Positions 9,071 through 20,520 of a stretch of DNA of 64,000 nt are shown here, piece after piece (positions within the stretch are counted from its first letter, which is position 1; the number at the start of each line of letters is the position of its first letter). The notes under the pieces were generated by a model that saw only the letters and a program-made list of their open reading frames with translations, did no database searches and was not told where the DNA came from. This DNA comes from Plutella xylostella (taxonomy: Eukaryota > Arthropoda > Insecta > Lepidoptera > Plutellidae). The stretch is from assembly GCF_932276165.1 (NCBI RefSeq), contig NC_064009.1, forward strand, positions 10,664,001 to 10,728,000, read 5' to 3'. The translations under genes and the position numbers were made by a program.

Positions 9071-12000
9071 TTAAAAAGAGAACATGAAAAGAAACGACGC
9101 ATTATAATTTATGTAAACTCTCAAGTGTTAAAAGAAAGAGATAATTTGTGAACTGATAAAGAAGCAATATTGGAAAACGAAGCAGATAAAACAAACAGTT
9201 ATAAACGTCAACACAGTGATATATTTAACTATGTCGTTGGTTTCAAAGCTTATAGCGCCGGAGCTATCGCGTCTTATCTCGTGGACGGCAATAAATTATT
9301 TAAAAGAGTCTTCACTATTTGGGTAAACGTGGGATTATTGTAAAAAAACACGTCGCGCTCGATTAATGACTCGACTCTATTCCGAGAAAGGGATAAAAAC
9401 GCGAGGTGACGAAAAGTTTCCAATATCTACGTCAGTACCAAGCAGTATTGTTGATTGAACTTTGCGCAATGTAAGAGCTTTATAACCTGAAATATAGTAA
9501 ATATTTTTCCTGGATTGCACAATCTCACTAGCAATAATGTAGAGGCTGATTACTATGAAACAATACGGCACATCGGTGAAAGTCTGGCTAGCCTCGAGCA
9601 TAGGTATGTATGATTCGTTTTCAAATTGAGCTCATTTGAGTGGAACAATAATATGGTATTTGAAGAAGCACTACGAGCCGGTGGAGCAATCAGCCGCCGC
9701 GCCTGCGCAGCCACGGCGACTCGGGGACCAATCACTGCAATCTCGAGCCACGTCGTAACATTACAGCGTTTTTCTAAAATTACATCTTACGGTACATACG
9801 CAACGCAACCTGTGTTTATGGAAAGTGTGCGATCGCCATAATTCACAATATTTAGGCTGGCATGCATGAATATTAAAAAGTAAACACACCTTTTAAATCG
9901 ATATTTATGAAAGCTAACCGATAGTTATCTCGAGTATTAGGAATAATAGTTTTAAATGATGCGAAATGTGAGAATGGACGGACGCGTTGTAGCGTAGAAA
10001 TACCATACGGGTTACGAAGAATACTGAATAGATCATTAGCAATAAATGAGACAATATTGTCGGTAGGCCGTCGTCCGTACAATTTCACTATCGCTGCGGC
10101 TCCACGCATTAATCATTAGCCGGCGGCAGTAACACGGTACCACGTAAACAGTGGAGTTGGTACTTACCGGGCCTGCGACTGCGCTCGACTCCACCGACGA
10201 GTCATCAAATGAGCTCCGAAACAACGGACCATAGAGCACTTCTATCATCCGACATTAAAAGCATTCCACAACGTAAAGACGATGACCGGGACACGCTTAG
10301 ATAAAATGAATTATTAACCAAGTCGCACTATTGTGGAATCGTCAAGCGCTATCATGTTGAGACAAATTCGATTTAAGGCTTCGTTAGTGACGGGGACAAT
10401 GGTATTCTCACGGCGACTAAATTAAGCATGATGAAAATTTTAATTCAAATAAGGAAGAACGTGAAAGAGCGACAGAGATTGGCGAAGTTGTAGAAGAAAG
10501 TGTGATGCTATCAGAGCCAGCACGCGCTGGACGCGGCGGGCGGCGGCGGCGGCGGCGGCGGCGGGAGCGGCGGCCGGGACGTGCGATTGATTAGACGATA
10601 CCACTGTCAATCCGTGAGCGATTGATCCACGGATGCGTATTGAAACGTCAATGAGCCGGCGATACCATCGCTGCATCGTTAGAGAACTCTTCTACTCGTG
10701 TAGAGCTCTCCCCGGGAGCTCTCGGGACGCGACATTATATTCTCGACTTATCCACACGACTACTGTTATCTGATGCGGCCGGATGTTTTGAATGGACCTT
10801 TTGTAGAGGTTCTCCTTACTGTTGTCAGTCAAAAGATGCTTTTAGCGTATACGATTTGCATTTACATGCACGTCAAAACACAATAATTATCATAAAGCTT
10901 TCCTATTGTTGTTTTAATTTACATAACAAATATGGTGTAAGGGTAAAGTATTGTGCTGTAGTGTGTGGTGTATGAGGGTGTTGGAGCTGGACTAGGCTAA
11001 GAGAGACACAAAAGCTCGTTACTGCGCCCGCGCATGATGGATGGCCGCCGCCGCGCGCGCCTCTGATTGACAAGTCCGAGGCGATCGTATCGACCGCTGC
11101 CATAAATAACGCCACTGCTAGTTAGTACATATTCATTGCTCTATCGATGAGAAATGTGCCTGCACTCCATGTCTCACGATATACGCGAGCAAGAGATTCA
11201 AGTCTGTGGTGTGGCAAAAACAGTTTCATAAAACGGACACGTGCAGCCGTGCATTTACGACCAAATAAATAACAGTTTCTAAAATCAATTAAAGTTACGA
11301 AACGCGTTAAATAATGGCGTTTGGTAAGCACTCGTACATTTGTGTTATAAATAATGTGGCTTAGGCGAGTCGGCAGGTTTCCCGGATGGCATTTCGCCGT
11401 ACAATATATCAGCGGGCGGCGACCACCGCGGGCCGCGCCGTTACTTCGTGTCCAATAAATTCAGCAACAAACGACACCAGTGAGGAACCGCCGGCACCGC
11501 GCATCCGTCGCTGTCAGGAGTCCACGGGACGCGGCCTCGGCATTCCTCCACATTCACAATAGTGAAGGCCGTGATTGATTATGAATATTAGCCATAATTC
11601 TTCCACTATCTGATCGCAGGAATCGCATACAACAAATCATTTTCCTAGAGCCTCAGACTTGAACTTGCAGTTTGTTTGAAATACCTGTGCACGTTACATT
11701 TGTATTCCGATGCGGGCATTGCTATAAAATGATCCATCTAAAAATCGGTTGCACGATATGATACAAATACAAGAGCTGCCACGATACGTCACCCGTGAAT
11801 GGGTAGATGATAAATCAAACCTCTTGAACGATCGAGCCTCTACTTGAAATTGATGGAAAGAATCAAGCGAGTGTCTTGTGAACAGCACTTGAATGCAATA
11901 AGGAGATTCTTATGTAAATAATAGCTAACGGTCCGCTCTAAACACAAAGCTATTTTATAGATGACTTTACGGATCGGTACTGGTATTGTTTAGTTCAAGT

Positions 12001-12528
12001 GGGAGGTGGTAATATGATTTTAGACGTTTTAAAAAATATATTTAATGATAAGCTTTTGAAAAATAAATTATACTTACCAAGTAAGTTTAGGATACCTTAA
12101 GTAATATTAAATTTTAAAAAATATATAATTTTTTTGTTGCTGTATTGGACTTGGATTCCATTTTAACTGGACCGGAACATTATATTCAGAGGTCGGCAGT
12201 CCTTATCAAGAAACGCTGATTCGGCCCATAATAATGAACACGTCTGCGATTTGATAAAACATAAGTAAGACACAAGGTAAACAAATATTATGTTTACGTA
12301 TTTAAAATATAAATTATGAATTCAAGGCACGATAACTGGGAGATGACATCAACGTCGATAAAAACTTAATGACCAGAGATGCGCCTGCGCCGGATGTCGC
12401 GCATCGCGGCCAACAAGATAACGATATGTACTGAGCTTCGAACGTACATGTGTGAGATTGGCCAATCAATGAATTCTAAATACAAAAGGGTGCGATGACA
12501 ATAACAAATATATACGAAAAAATATGTA
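9071..12528. other. Non-coding stretch, no gene recognised
   Basis: No supported gene. It contains a pure GGC run near 10534-10560 (read as polyalanine on the - strand), CCAAT motifs near 9728, an NRF1-like GCGCCTGCGCAG near 9696, and moderately GC-rich patches at 10130-10760 and 11030-11560 with homeodomain-type TAAT motifs between CpG-rich segments. These might be regulatory islands, but nothing is decisive. Confidence 0.35.
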
Positions 12529-12608
12529 CACTAACGAGCAATGAAAAAGTTCCAGTTACATAATTGGAATGTCAATGGAAGGTAGAACTTTTTCGTTGCC
12601 CATGAGTG
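12529..12608. mobile_element. 80-bp MITE with TA target duplication
   Basis: Imperfect terminal inverted repeats of about 25 bp (left CACTAACGAGCAATGAAAAA; right arm ending in the complement, with TTTTTCGTTGCCCATGAGTG) surround a core of only about 30 bp. TA flanks both sides (12527-12528 and 12609-12610). Size and TA duplication fit a Tc1/mariner-type non-autonomous element. No coding capacity. Confidence 0.7.
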
Positions 12609-12610
12609 TA

Positions 12611-13964
12611 CATAATTAAGAAAATAAATGTAATAATGAAGAACATACTACATACATACTTGTAATTTAACAATGATTACGATTATTTGATTAAACACGA
12701 TCTAATATTATTATGTATGTAATGCATCGTAAGCATAAAAGAGTTAAAAAGAGCGTCATACAACTCCTCAAGTCGTCAATTGCGGGAGCTCGGGACAGCC
12801 TCGGTCTCGGTAATGATATAATTGGTCACTTCCCGTCGCGAATTATTACTGCTTTAATCGATTAGATGATACAGTCATCAGCAGCGCACTGCAAAACGCA
12901 CAATATTGTATTTTATCTGTTCATGGGACAATTGCAATCCCATTCATTAATTTATTTCATTGTATTTGTGTCCAAATCGTTTTCTCTCTTTTTATTTAGG
13001 ACGCATGTAATTAACAACCTGTTTATGGTCCTTGCCTGTACCTAGTATATTAAGTTGCTCTCTGCTAATCATTTCGCTCAAATCATACAATGTACATACT
13101 TTTTTTTACTCAATAATGATGGCCACTTAAAGACGACTTGCCCATATTAGTGTCTGGAGGTGTTAATTGTATCTAATCTAGACAGATCCGTGATGAGGAC
13201 AGGCCACTGGCTGTTATTTACGTCTCTGGTGCCATACTCGCACGTTTATTTGATTGATGATTTCGTTTTTGTTGTCATCTTCGTAACATCGTCAGTTTTT
13301 TTATTTACAATCGTCTGAGTAGTAATAAACTGTGGAATTTCTAGTTATCAGTTTAAAACTTTAAAATGTTCCTAGTAATGGTCTAAAAATTTGATGTGTT
13401 AATTAAGTACTTAAATAAAACTCGACAACCATAATGACTACCAATTGCTTAAAACCGAAAAACTATAACGGTTTAGAAAACTTAACCCCTTACGGGTTAA
13501 AATTACACACAAGCCAGACATAAAACATGAAACAACAGTTCTACACGAGCATCATGAACATAAACCCGGCCCACAAGATGCTACAGAAAACACTAAAGAT
13601 CGATGCAAAATTACTCTATTAGAGGCCGACGCGCATACAACCCGCATACACGGATGCAGTTATGCTTCACCTATGACATTAGGGCTTAGGGTTATACCGA
13701 GAAGAAATCAGAAACATACCCCTAGGAGACTGAAAATGGCTATGCTGTGTCAATAACGATTACGTTGCAGTCAACGTATTTGACACCACAGGTTGAAAGT
13801 TCAGACCATAGACTGCTAACGTTCGTTGGCAGTGACACCCTTTCTAGAAAGTAATCGGGTGTTACACCGGCACTCCCGGGTGATGAGATCAAGTGGCGAG
13901 ATGCGTCGCCGCGCGGTCACGTCGCGACTATTAGGCCGCTAAACACGGGGAGACATGCGAGCCA
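12611..13964. other. Non-coding stretch, no gene recognised
   Basis: AT-rich sequence without a supported gene. A short GC-richer block at 12770-12860, with ATCGATTAG/GATGAT-type motifs, could be a transcription-factor site cluster. Confidence 0.3.
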
Positions 13965-14104
13965 CTCCTGGAGGGTTACTCTATACGACGAAGAACGAAC
14001 GAACGAGAGCTCTCGTGCAATCGGCACGTTCAACACAACGAGATGGAGTCCGAAAGTTAGTTTTTCGTTATATAGAGTGACCCCTTTGGCCCAGTAATGG
14101 CCAT
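13965..14104 (+). mobile_element. MITE, family M1, copy 1
   Basis: Terminal inverted repeats read GGGTTACTCTATA on the left (from about 13973) and TATAGAGTGACCCC on the right (to about 14094), with less certain outer bases. The core contains GAGAGCTCTCGTGCAATCGG and CAACGAGAT, shared with copies at about 23862, 28981 and 42893, so this is a dispersed family. Outer boundaries are approximate. Confidence 0.75.
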
Positions 14105-14800
14105 CAGGAAGTGTGCCGGGATCTCTGCACCAGTATGTGCTGAAGGTGCTCCGTGTTTTGGCGCACGTTAATGGATAATGGATATTGGGTACAGAGGCCA
14201 AAGTTATTCAAACGAAGATAAGAGGCTGTGATGGCAGAAGTGTCCGGGGAAAGATATTCGTTAGTTACTCTGTTGATATCATCGAATTTAATTAAACGAC
14301 GGCAATGGCAACTATATAATATTTGTCATGTCTGATGGAGCAGATATATTGTGACTGTAAGTATCTACATATACCTAAGCGTTAAGTAAGAGGAACATAT
14401 TCATGAAAACAACACTACAAGTCATAATAAATCATGAAAAACGGGACAAACTCGTAAAAGGCTTATTTAATTTAGCAAAGGCTGCGATCATTAACGCGCA
14501 GGAAATCGTAAAGCCGACGGGCGGAGGAGGCTATTCAAGCACAAAAGTGTGATGGTATCGGTATCGATATCGTTACGAAAAGTGGCATCAGTATCCATAT
14601 ATTATCTTAGTTAGATGAGCGTTATGCCATGAATAGCATACCAGGTGAGGTACACGAGAAGCTATAGATGGGACACTTTGATATATAACTATAACATAGG
14701 AAATACTGTACGGACCACACATTTCTTATGCATCACAGGGCTAGTATTTTGTCAATATACAAATAATTGAAAAAAAAACAGTCGAGTAAAATAATATGCC
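14105..14800. other. Non-coding stretch, no gene recognised
   Basis: AT-rich spacer between two mobile-element fragments. I see no gene and no strong repeat. Confidence 0.3.
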
Positions 14801-14945
14801 TAATAATAATAATAATGTTTTTATTTAGGTGTCCCATAAAGCCACGGGTGCCACCCACATGGGCTGGAGTCCCCGCGGCACACAGTAGCCGCCTCCACCC
14901 ACGCTGATGTCCCACTTGACATCTCATGTGACTCGCGGCGCGGGC
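14801..14945 (-). mobile_element. 3' tail fragment of a non-LTR retrotransposon
   Basis: Read on the - strand, this ends with GGACACCTAAATAAAAACAT and an (ATT)n tail, preceded by a GC-rich segment whose frame ends RGFMGHLNKNIIIII. A poly(A)-like signal plus trinucleotide tail after a GC-rich 3' UTR is typical of insect CR1/L2-like elements. Only the last roughly 145 bp is present and no target duplication was found. Confidence 0.5.
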
Positions 14946-17328
14946 ACGTTTATTTGGACGATATTCTTGTTTGATAACGCTACGTCTTTTGAATGAATGG
15001 TATGGCTCCCGGTTTTCCTGTTTGTGGGCTTTGTGAGAGCTGATGATGGTGATGTGATGGGCATTGAAGAGTTATGAATAAGAAATAAAGACAATGAATA
15101 AATAGCCTGTAATAGAGAGTGTAAATTGTGTTGATGGTGCTATGAGTTTTCCAGCAGAAAACTTTCAGTTTTCAACTTGGCTCATCATAATTTTAAATAA
15201 CAAAATATCTGATTTAACTTTACAATCAGGAGTGTTATTTTATTCCGTGATGCAACATAATCGCGGTAGTTTGCAAGAAAGTCGGTAATCCGATACGAAT
15301 CTCCCGACATTACGGCTTTTATTGGCATTAAGAAAGACAAACCCATATAATAAAGCGATTACTTAACAGAATACGAGAAGTTAATATTTATTGTTATTTA
15401 ACTGCATTTTAGAAGTAATGATAATAAATAACTGATATTTACTGAAATTGCTCAGGTAATAGGTACAGTTTTATTGAATTATTCCACGAATCAATTACCG
15501 TAAATGTACAAAATACAACTTTAGCCGTAAATTTCGAAATAATATCTCCTTGTCCATTTAATAACACACACAGGTCTGCTATTTGTGAAGTTATTGTTTA
15601 TACGAACAATGATGTATTATATTACTTCTCACATCTTTGTGAGACTATCTTTTAGGACATCGGCCGCATGTTGGGAACAACTTGTAACTTTCTTTACGTT
15701 TTTCACTGTCGCTTTCAATTGGCCAGTTTTCAGAAGGCGACGACGACGACGCTTGCGCGGAAAACTTTCAAGCGCCGCCCCTTTCAGCTCAACAAGTCAA
15801 CAAAACAACCAACCAACTTTACCAACTACTATTGATGTTGACCGAAAATATAATACTTATAATAATCACCATCAGAGAAAAATAATCCTAATTAAAAAAC
15901 AAATCCATAAAAAACTTACGTCTACCAGCAATCAAACCAGACCGGACCGGAATACGGAGTGATAACAAAACACGGACAGTCTATCGATCACAACACTGGT
16001 TCACTCGCGGTGGGCGCGGGACGTGCGCTCGCGGGGACGGCTGAGCGCGGAGTGGCGGCGCCGAGCTGGTCTCCAGCACGGTGGAAGCCTCGGGGGCGGG
16101 GAGGGGGGCAGGGGGCGGGGCCTGCAGGTGTACTTGATGTATGCGCATGTTAACACTCGTACAGGAACGCCTCAAGCATTGATAAGGCATTGTCATGCAT
16201 TCGCCAAATCATACTTGTGTCAATGTGTATTGGTGGGAAAGTTTGAGGTTTTCTGTTCCAAGAATTCGTGCCGGATTTGAACGGAGACTGCAAGTTACTG
16301 AAACGGAAGTAAGAGATTTTGGACCTTAGAATAGTTTGTCATTTCTGAAAATTCTTTTCATTTGTAGCTTCTGAAAATTCATGCCTATGTCGCCTTTCTG
16401 GTAAGGCAGATGTGTCAATGTGTCTGTTGTTGAAACAGACTATTTCAATGATATCTTATCACTCACAACTCACTACCGACTTAAAGGGGCGGGCCTGAAA
16501 CATTGTGGTTACCATAACTTCTTCAGGACTCCATGATGGATGGCTGTTAGGAGCGTTCCTTTGTAGGTCAATCTGTTATCAAACCTTTGTCACTTCATAG
16601 CACTTCTAGTTATTAAATTTATATTTGTTACTTCAATCACTTCTTTCTTAAAAATCTACCTAATTAAATTTACACAAAAGCCAGTTAGCCAGGCGCCAGT
16701 TCCGCCAACTCTCATAATGGCCGACCAATCCGCGGGTTTCTCTGTTAATTAACTCATAATTCAGAAAGCACATTACAACCGCCGGTCACGGGTGTCGGCC
16801 ATTCTTCCATTTAAATTTCGAACTCCAGCCGATAAACGTTAGTCCGTTATCTTACTCTCTACACTCTGTCCTGTTTATGGTAGAGGCGTTGTCTATGGTT
16901 AAAGGTTGATTTATAACTGATTAACTGTAATGTAATAATCAAATAAGTTTTATAAGAGTATGTTAAAGGTAGGTACCTATCTAACAATTTAATTATCTGA
17001 CTGTTGAAACAATTAAATGTTCCAGAACTAAAACCTGACGACCCTGCACATTGGCACTCTAGTAAATTAGTGATTATATTCTATTAGTGATTAGAATAAT
17101 CAGAAACACGGATAGAAGTAAAAGTAATGTGATGCAGGCATGCAAATCTAAGATAAATCATGAAATGGCAAGACACAACTGATGTATTATTAGTTCAACA
17201 CCATCCCTGAGGCTGATACTATTCTGCTAAATTATGAATTTGGCCATGTCTATGATAATATTATGTACAATATTCATTCTTCAGCACTATGCACATGTAT
17301 TTATTTATTTAATTCTTTATTACACAAA
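14946..17328. other. Non-coding stretch with one GC-rich island
   Basis: No supported gene. The segment 15980-16150 is strikingly GC rich, with Sp1-like GGGGCGGGGC boxes and five G-runs on the + strand at 16092-16120, in an otherwise AT-rich region. A GTG-started Arg-rich frame at 15585-15962 has no supporting feature. The last ~30 bp (17300-17328) look like a minus-strand LINE tail. Confidence 0.35.
16092..16120 (+). other. Potential G-quadruplex
   Basis: Five G-runs of 4-6 bases are separated by one or two bases, within a GC island containing Sp1-like boxes. The quadruplex is predicted from sequence only. Confidence 0.45.
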
Positions 17329-17733
17329 TATAGGAAATAATAATCGAACTGCCTCTGTGGTCTAGTGGTAGAAGCTTCGCTTCATGACCCAGAGGTCCCG
17401 GGTTCATTTCCCGGGTGGGACCATCAATTTGTGTTTCTAAATTGTGGTTCTAAGTTTGGTTAGGACATAGAAAGCTGATCACCTGATGTCCGAAACAGTG
17501 AAACGATCCATGCTGTCGGATGGGCATGTAAATCAGTCGGTCCTGCGCCTAGCTCTCTCCAGTCGTGTCGGTCAATCCGTCCCATTGGGCTATGAGAGTG
17601 ATGGAACAGAGAGTGCTCCTGTGTACTGCGCACACACTTGGGCACTATAATCTACTCCTGCGTAGAAGGCTGATCTCAATTGAGATTGGCCGCCGTAGTC
17701 GAAATTCGGCTACGAGGACATTATAGGAAATAA
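17329..17733 (+). mobile_element. tRNA-derived SINE with 12-bp target duplication
   Basis: The body (about 17341-17721) begins with a tRNA-like head: A-box TGGTCTAGTGG near 17358 and a B-box-like GGTTCATTTCC near 17402, with a G/C-rich T-stem. About 320 bp of tRNA-unrelated sequence follows. TATAGGAAATAA occurs on both sides (17329-17340 and 17722-17733), a perfect 12-bp duplication. The B-box departs from the GGTTCGANTCC consensus, so transcription may be weak. I recognise the general type from lepidopteran genomes but cannot give a family name. Confidence 0.85.
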
Positions 17734-17835
17734 ATGCACAAAAGGTGGTCATAATGCTAAGAGAATTTTCTACCAGCCAACCTACAGGAGGTACAGAAAA
17801 CTAGTACAAAGGTGTGCAAAAAAAAGTATAAGTAT

Positions 17836-18209
17836 AAGATGAAAGAGAGCGGTGGTAGCTCAGTCGAGAGCGGTGGTAGCTCAGTCGGGTAAGCGCCCGC
17901 TTCTCACGCCAGAGATGCGGGTTCGATCCCGGCGCTGACATGTACCAATGAGTTCTTTTAACTTAAGTACAATGTATACCATCGCTCTTACGGTGAAGGA
18001 AAACATCGTGAGGAAACCTGCATATCTAGATCTAGCACATCTAGATATGTGAACCCACCAACCCGCAGTGGACCAGCGTGGTGTGGAAATGGTCCAAGCT
18101 TAGGAAGGCAGTTTAGACCTTGGGGATATGCACAAAGGTTCCATTCGAGAGAGCCAGGTGCAGGTACTTACACCCCCACAGAGAATAGAACAGAATAGAA
18201 GATGAAAGA
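17836..18209 (+). mobile_element. tRNA-derived SINE with 11-bp duplication and doubled head
   Basis: AAGATGAAAGA flanks both ends (17836-17846 and 18199-18209). The tRNA-like head has A-box TGGTAGCTCAG and B-box GGTTCGATCCC near 17921, then a body with GGTGAAGGAAAACATCGTGA (a sequence common in moth SINEs) and a short A-rich repeated tail. GAGAGCGGTGGTAGCTCAGTC occurs twice in direct tandem at the 5' end, so the A-box is duplicated. It is not a functional tRNA gene because the cloverleaf is followed by SINE body. Confidence 0.87.
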
Positions 18210-19778
18210 ACTAAAAACAAATTATTCACTTAATAATTCCCAACAACTAGGACATACCTAGGTCACATTTAGGGTATAAATAAGGCAAAGGAGGACTTCA
18301 GGGACATTCCTAATGATATGAGATCCTATTAGCAACAAAGAAACGGTTCAGAAGTTCTGAAACTAGATATTAACAAGATGACAATTGAGAACACACTTGG
18401 AACTTTGTTTGCTAAATAGAAGACGTAGTAGATTTAGCAGAAACGCACCGCACTATCCACAAATATCGTGAAAGGTTGCCAGTAAATCAGGGGATGAGGT
18501 TGAATGCCGCACAATTGAAATAACTTTTAATCTTATCCTGCGCAATGAAAACCGTATTAAATCTTTAGAGTCTTGAGCAAGTTTGGTAATTGAATGTAAG
18601 TATTAGGTTTATGTTGGTAAGTACTCGATTGGCAAAGTGGTTCCAGAATAGGGTCCTAATCACTTGTTGACCGTTTTTTTGGCGGAACCCTATATACCCA
18701 GTGTAGCCCTCCAAGCTATTACCATTACTATGATGCAATACAAAAGCTTAATTTCTGCAAAAATATATTTAATTAAAAAACCAAAGTAATAAAAAAAACG
18801 CACAAAAAATCCTTCCGGGGATTACACCTTTAAGCATAACACCCATAAGTAAATAATCCTTTGAAATGGCCACTATCTAATCTATGAATGCTGCGAAAAT
18901 CATATATGTTGCGCCTGCGCAGGCTAGGGGGGGGCGGGGCGCGGGGCGGCGGGGCCGTAATGTGTGTAATTACTGCATTTGCATACGCATATTTACTGCT
19001 GAGTGGGGAAATTCCTGCATTATGACGACATTACATTTCATGGCCGTGAGGACGTGCCGGCATCCCCCGGCTTTCACGCTGAACCCCGAGAGACCTCAGC
19101 ATCAATTATTTAAAGGTAAAGTAATGAGATAAACGGCATTGTGTTGTGACTGCAACTCATATAAGTTTCTACTTCGCCGTCTTGGTCAATTTCTAGAGCA
19201 GGTGGTTCATTCATGGCAAAACTGCATAAATGAGAAAGGGTGATGGTGCAATAAGCAATTATTTTTGTATGGTGCTCTTCCGCCTCAGGTATTTCATTGC
19301 TGAGTGAGAGCTCGTGAGTTTGAGGAGGTTTCCTCCATCACATCTTTTTTTAAGTCTATGTGTCAAACATCCTGCATAGTACCTACACAAATCCCGCACC
19401 TCTACAAACTATTTCCACCGACACGTCTATACCTCTATACCTTTGCTATACCCAGGCCGGGTGATAGTGCACGTCTACACCGGTATACCTCGAGAGCTAC
19501 ACCCGGGCCGGGTGAGAGTGCAGGCCGTCCGCAACCCGGCAACAATAACCCGCAGTTAATTGCGCGGGTGTCACGCGTAGTGTATGGTAATGAGCGAGTG
19601 TGCGCGCGCCCTAACTCTCCGCGGTGAAAGCGCAGGCGTGGTGCAAGCGAACAAGAGGCGCCTTCTGGCTGCTAAGAGATTTTGGATTTTAAACCAAGAT
19701 AGAGACGGCCACAAAACGGAAATAAACGGCTGGAGAGCTATTGGCAGTCCTCCTGCTGTATTGTCAGGTGACATCAGT
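18210..19778. other. Non-coding stretch with a G-rich island
   Basis: No supported gene. A G-rich island at 18910-18960 and a pair of imperfect copies of a CCGGGCCGGGTGA-like segment around 19455 and 19505 are the only structures seen. Confidence 0.35.
18927..18954 (+). other. Potential G-quadruplex
   Basis: Four G-runs of 4-8 bases lie within 28 bp, separated by C, CGC and CGGC, next to an NRF1-like GCGCCTGCGCAG. Predicted from sequence only. Confidence 0.5.
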
Positions 19779-20520
19779 TGCCCGAGCACAAGTTTCGATC
19801 CTCCGTTAACGTTGCGTATCGTTGAATCTATGCGATACCTAATTCGAATCTACAGTCGAAATCGATAGCATTGAATTCTAGCGTTGGCTAGGAGATTCGA
19901 AGGTTCGTTTAGAAACTGCTGTCTTAACCTTATTATATCCTAAATTTCGCATTTTTTTTGTTTTTATTATGAAAATATTGTTGAAATAAGTGCTATTATT
20001 TAATTTTTTTCACCTGTTGAAACTAGATGTTTTTAGAAGTTTATTAACGTACAATTATTTACATAATTTATATAATTTACAATTACAAACTAACTACCTA
20101 TATATTATACAAACTAAACCTATGTACATAACATTTAATTAAATAAATAAACAAAGTGAAATTAAAATAATTCTATCAATTATTTTTAAAAGTTGTTTTA
20201 ATTTTATATCGTATTATGAACAAATATGGACGTTTGTGATTGTGAAACCAATTTGACGTATAGATTCAAACAAAAACGCTAGCGATAAAATTTCGTTCGA
20301 ATGTATGTGTCAAATTGGGTTCGTAATCGCTAAAATGTCAAATTTATATGGGCAAAGACTTTCGAATCTATACGCTTTCGATACCATAGTCGATAGGTGA
20401 ATGAATTTCGAATCTATACGCTTTCGATACCATATTCGATAGGTGAATGAACGTCACTGTTATTTTTCCATATGTTTGTGTAGTATCGAAAATTAGTATC
20501 GAATCCTGTGCTCGCCCTAC
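19779..20520. mobile_element. Possible decayed hAT-like element
   Basis: The left end has CGAGCACAAGTTTCGAT (about 19784) and the right end has ATCGAATCCTGTGCTCGCCCTA (about 20495-20516), an imperfect inverted pair with a TAGGGCGAGCAC-like terminus. The interior holds repeated CGAATCTATACGCTTTCGAT motifs and an inverted partial copy near 20257. No 8-bp duplication is visible, so the boundaries and class are tentative. Confidence 0.3.
20360..20451. repeat. 46-bp direct tandem duplication
   Basis: Two head-to-tail copies, 20360-20405 and 20406-20451, differ at about one base (CCATAGTCG versus CCATATTCG). Each contains TATACGCTTTCGATACCATA. Confidence 0.8.

Noticed and set aside
15585..15962. 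125-codon frame with an Arg run
   Set aside because: It starts at GTG, has no domain, and lies in low-complexity sequence.
17351..17425. tRNA gene
   Set aside because: The tRNA-like head has a degenerate B-box and is fused to a SINE body inside a 12-bp target duplication.
17868..17942. tRNA gene with good A- and B-boxes
   Set aside because: The tRNA-like head is part of a SINE bounded by an 11-bp duplication.
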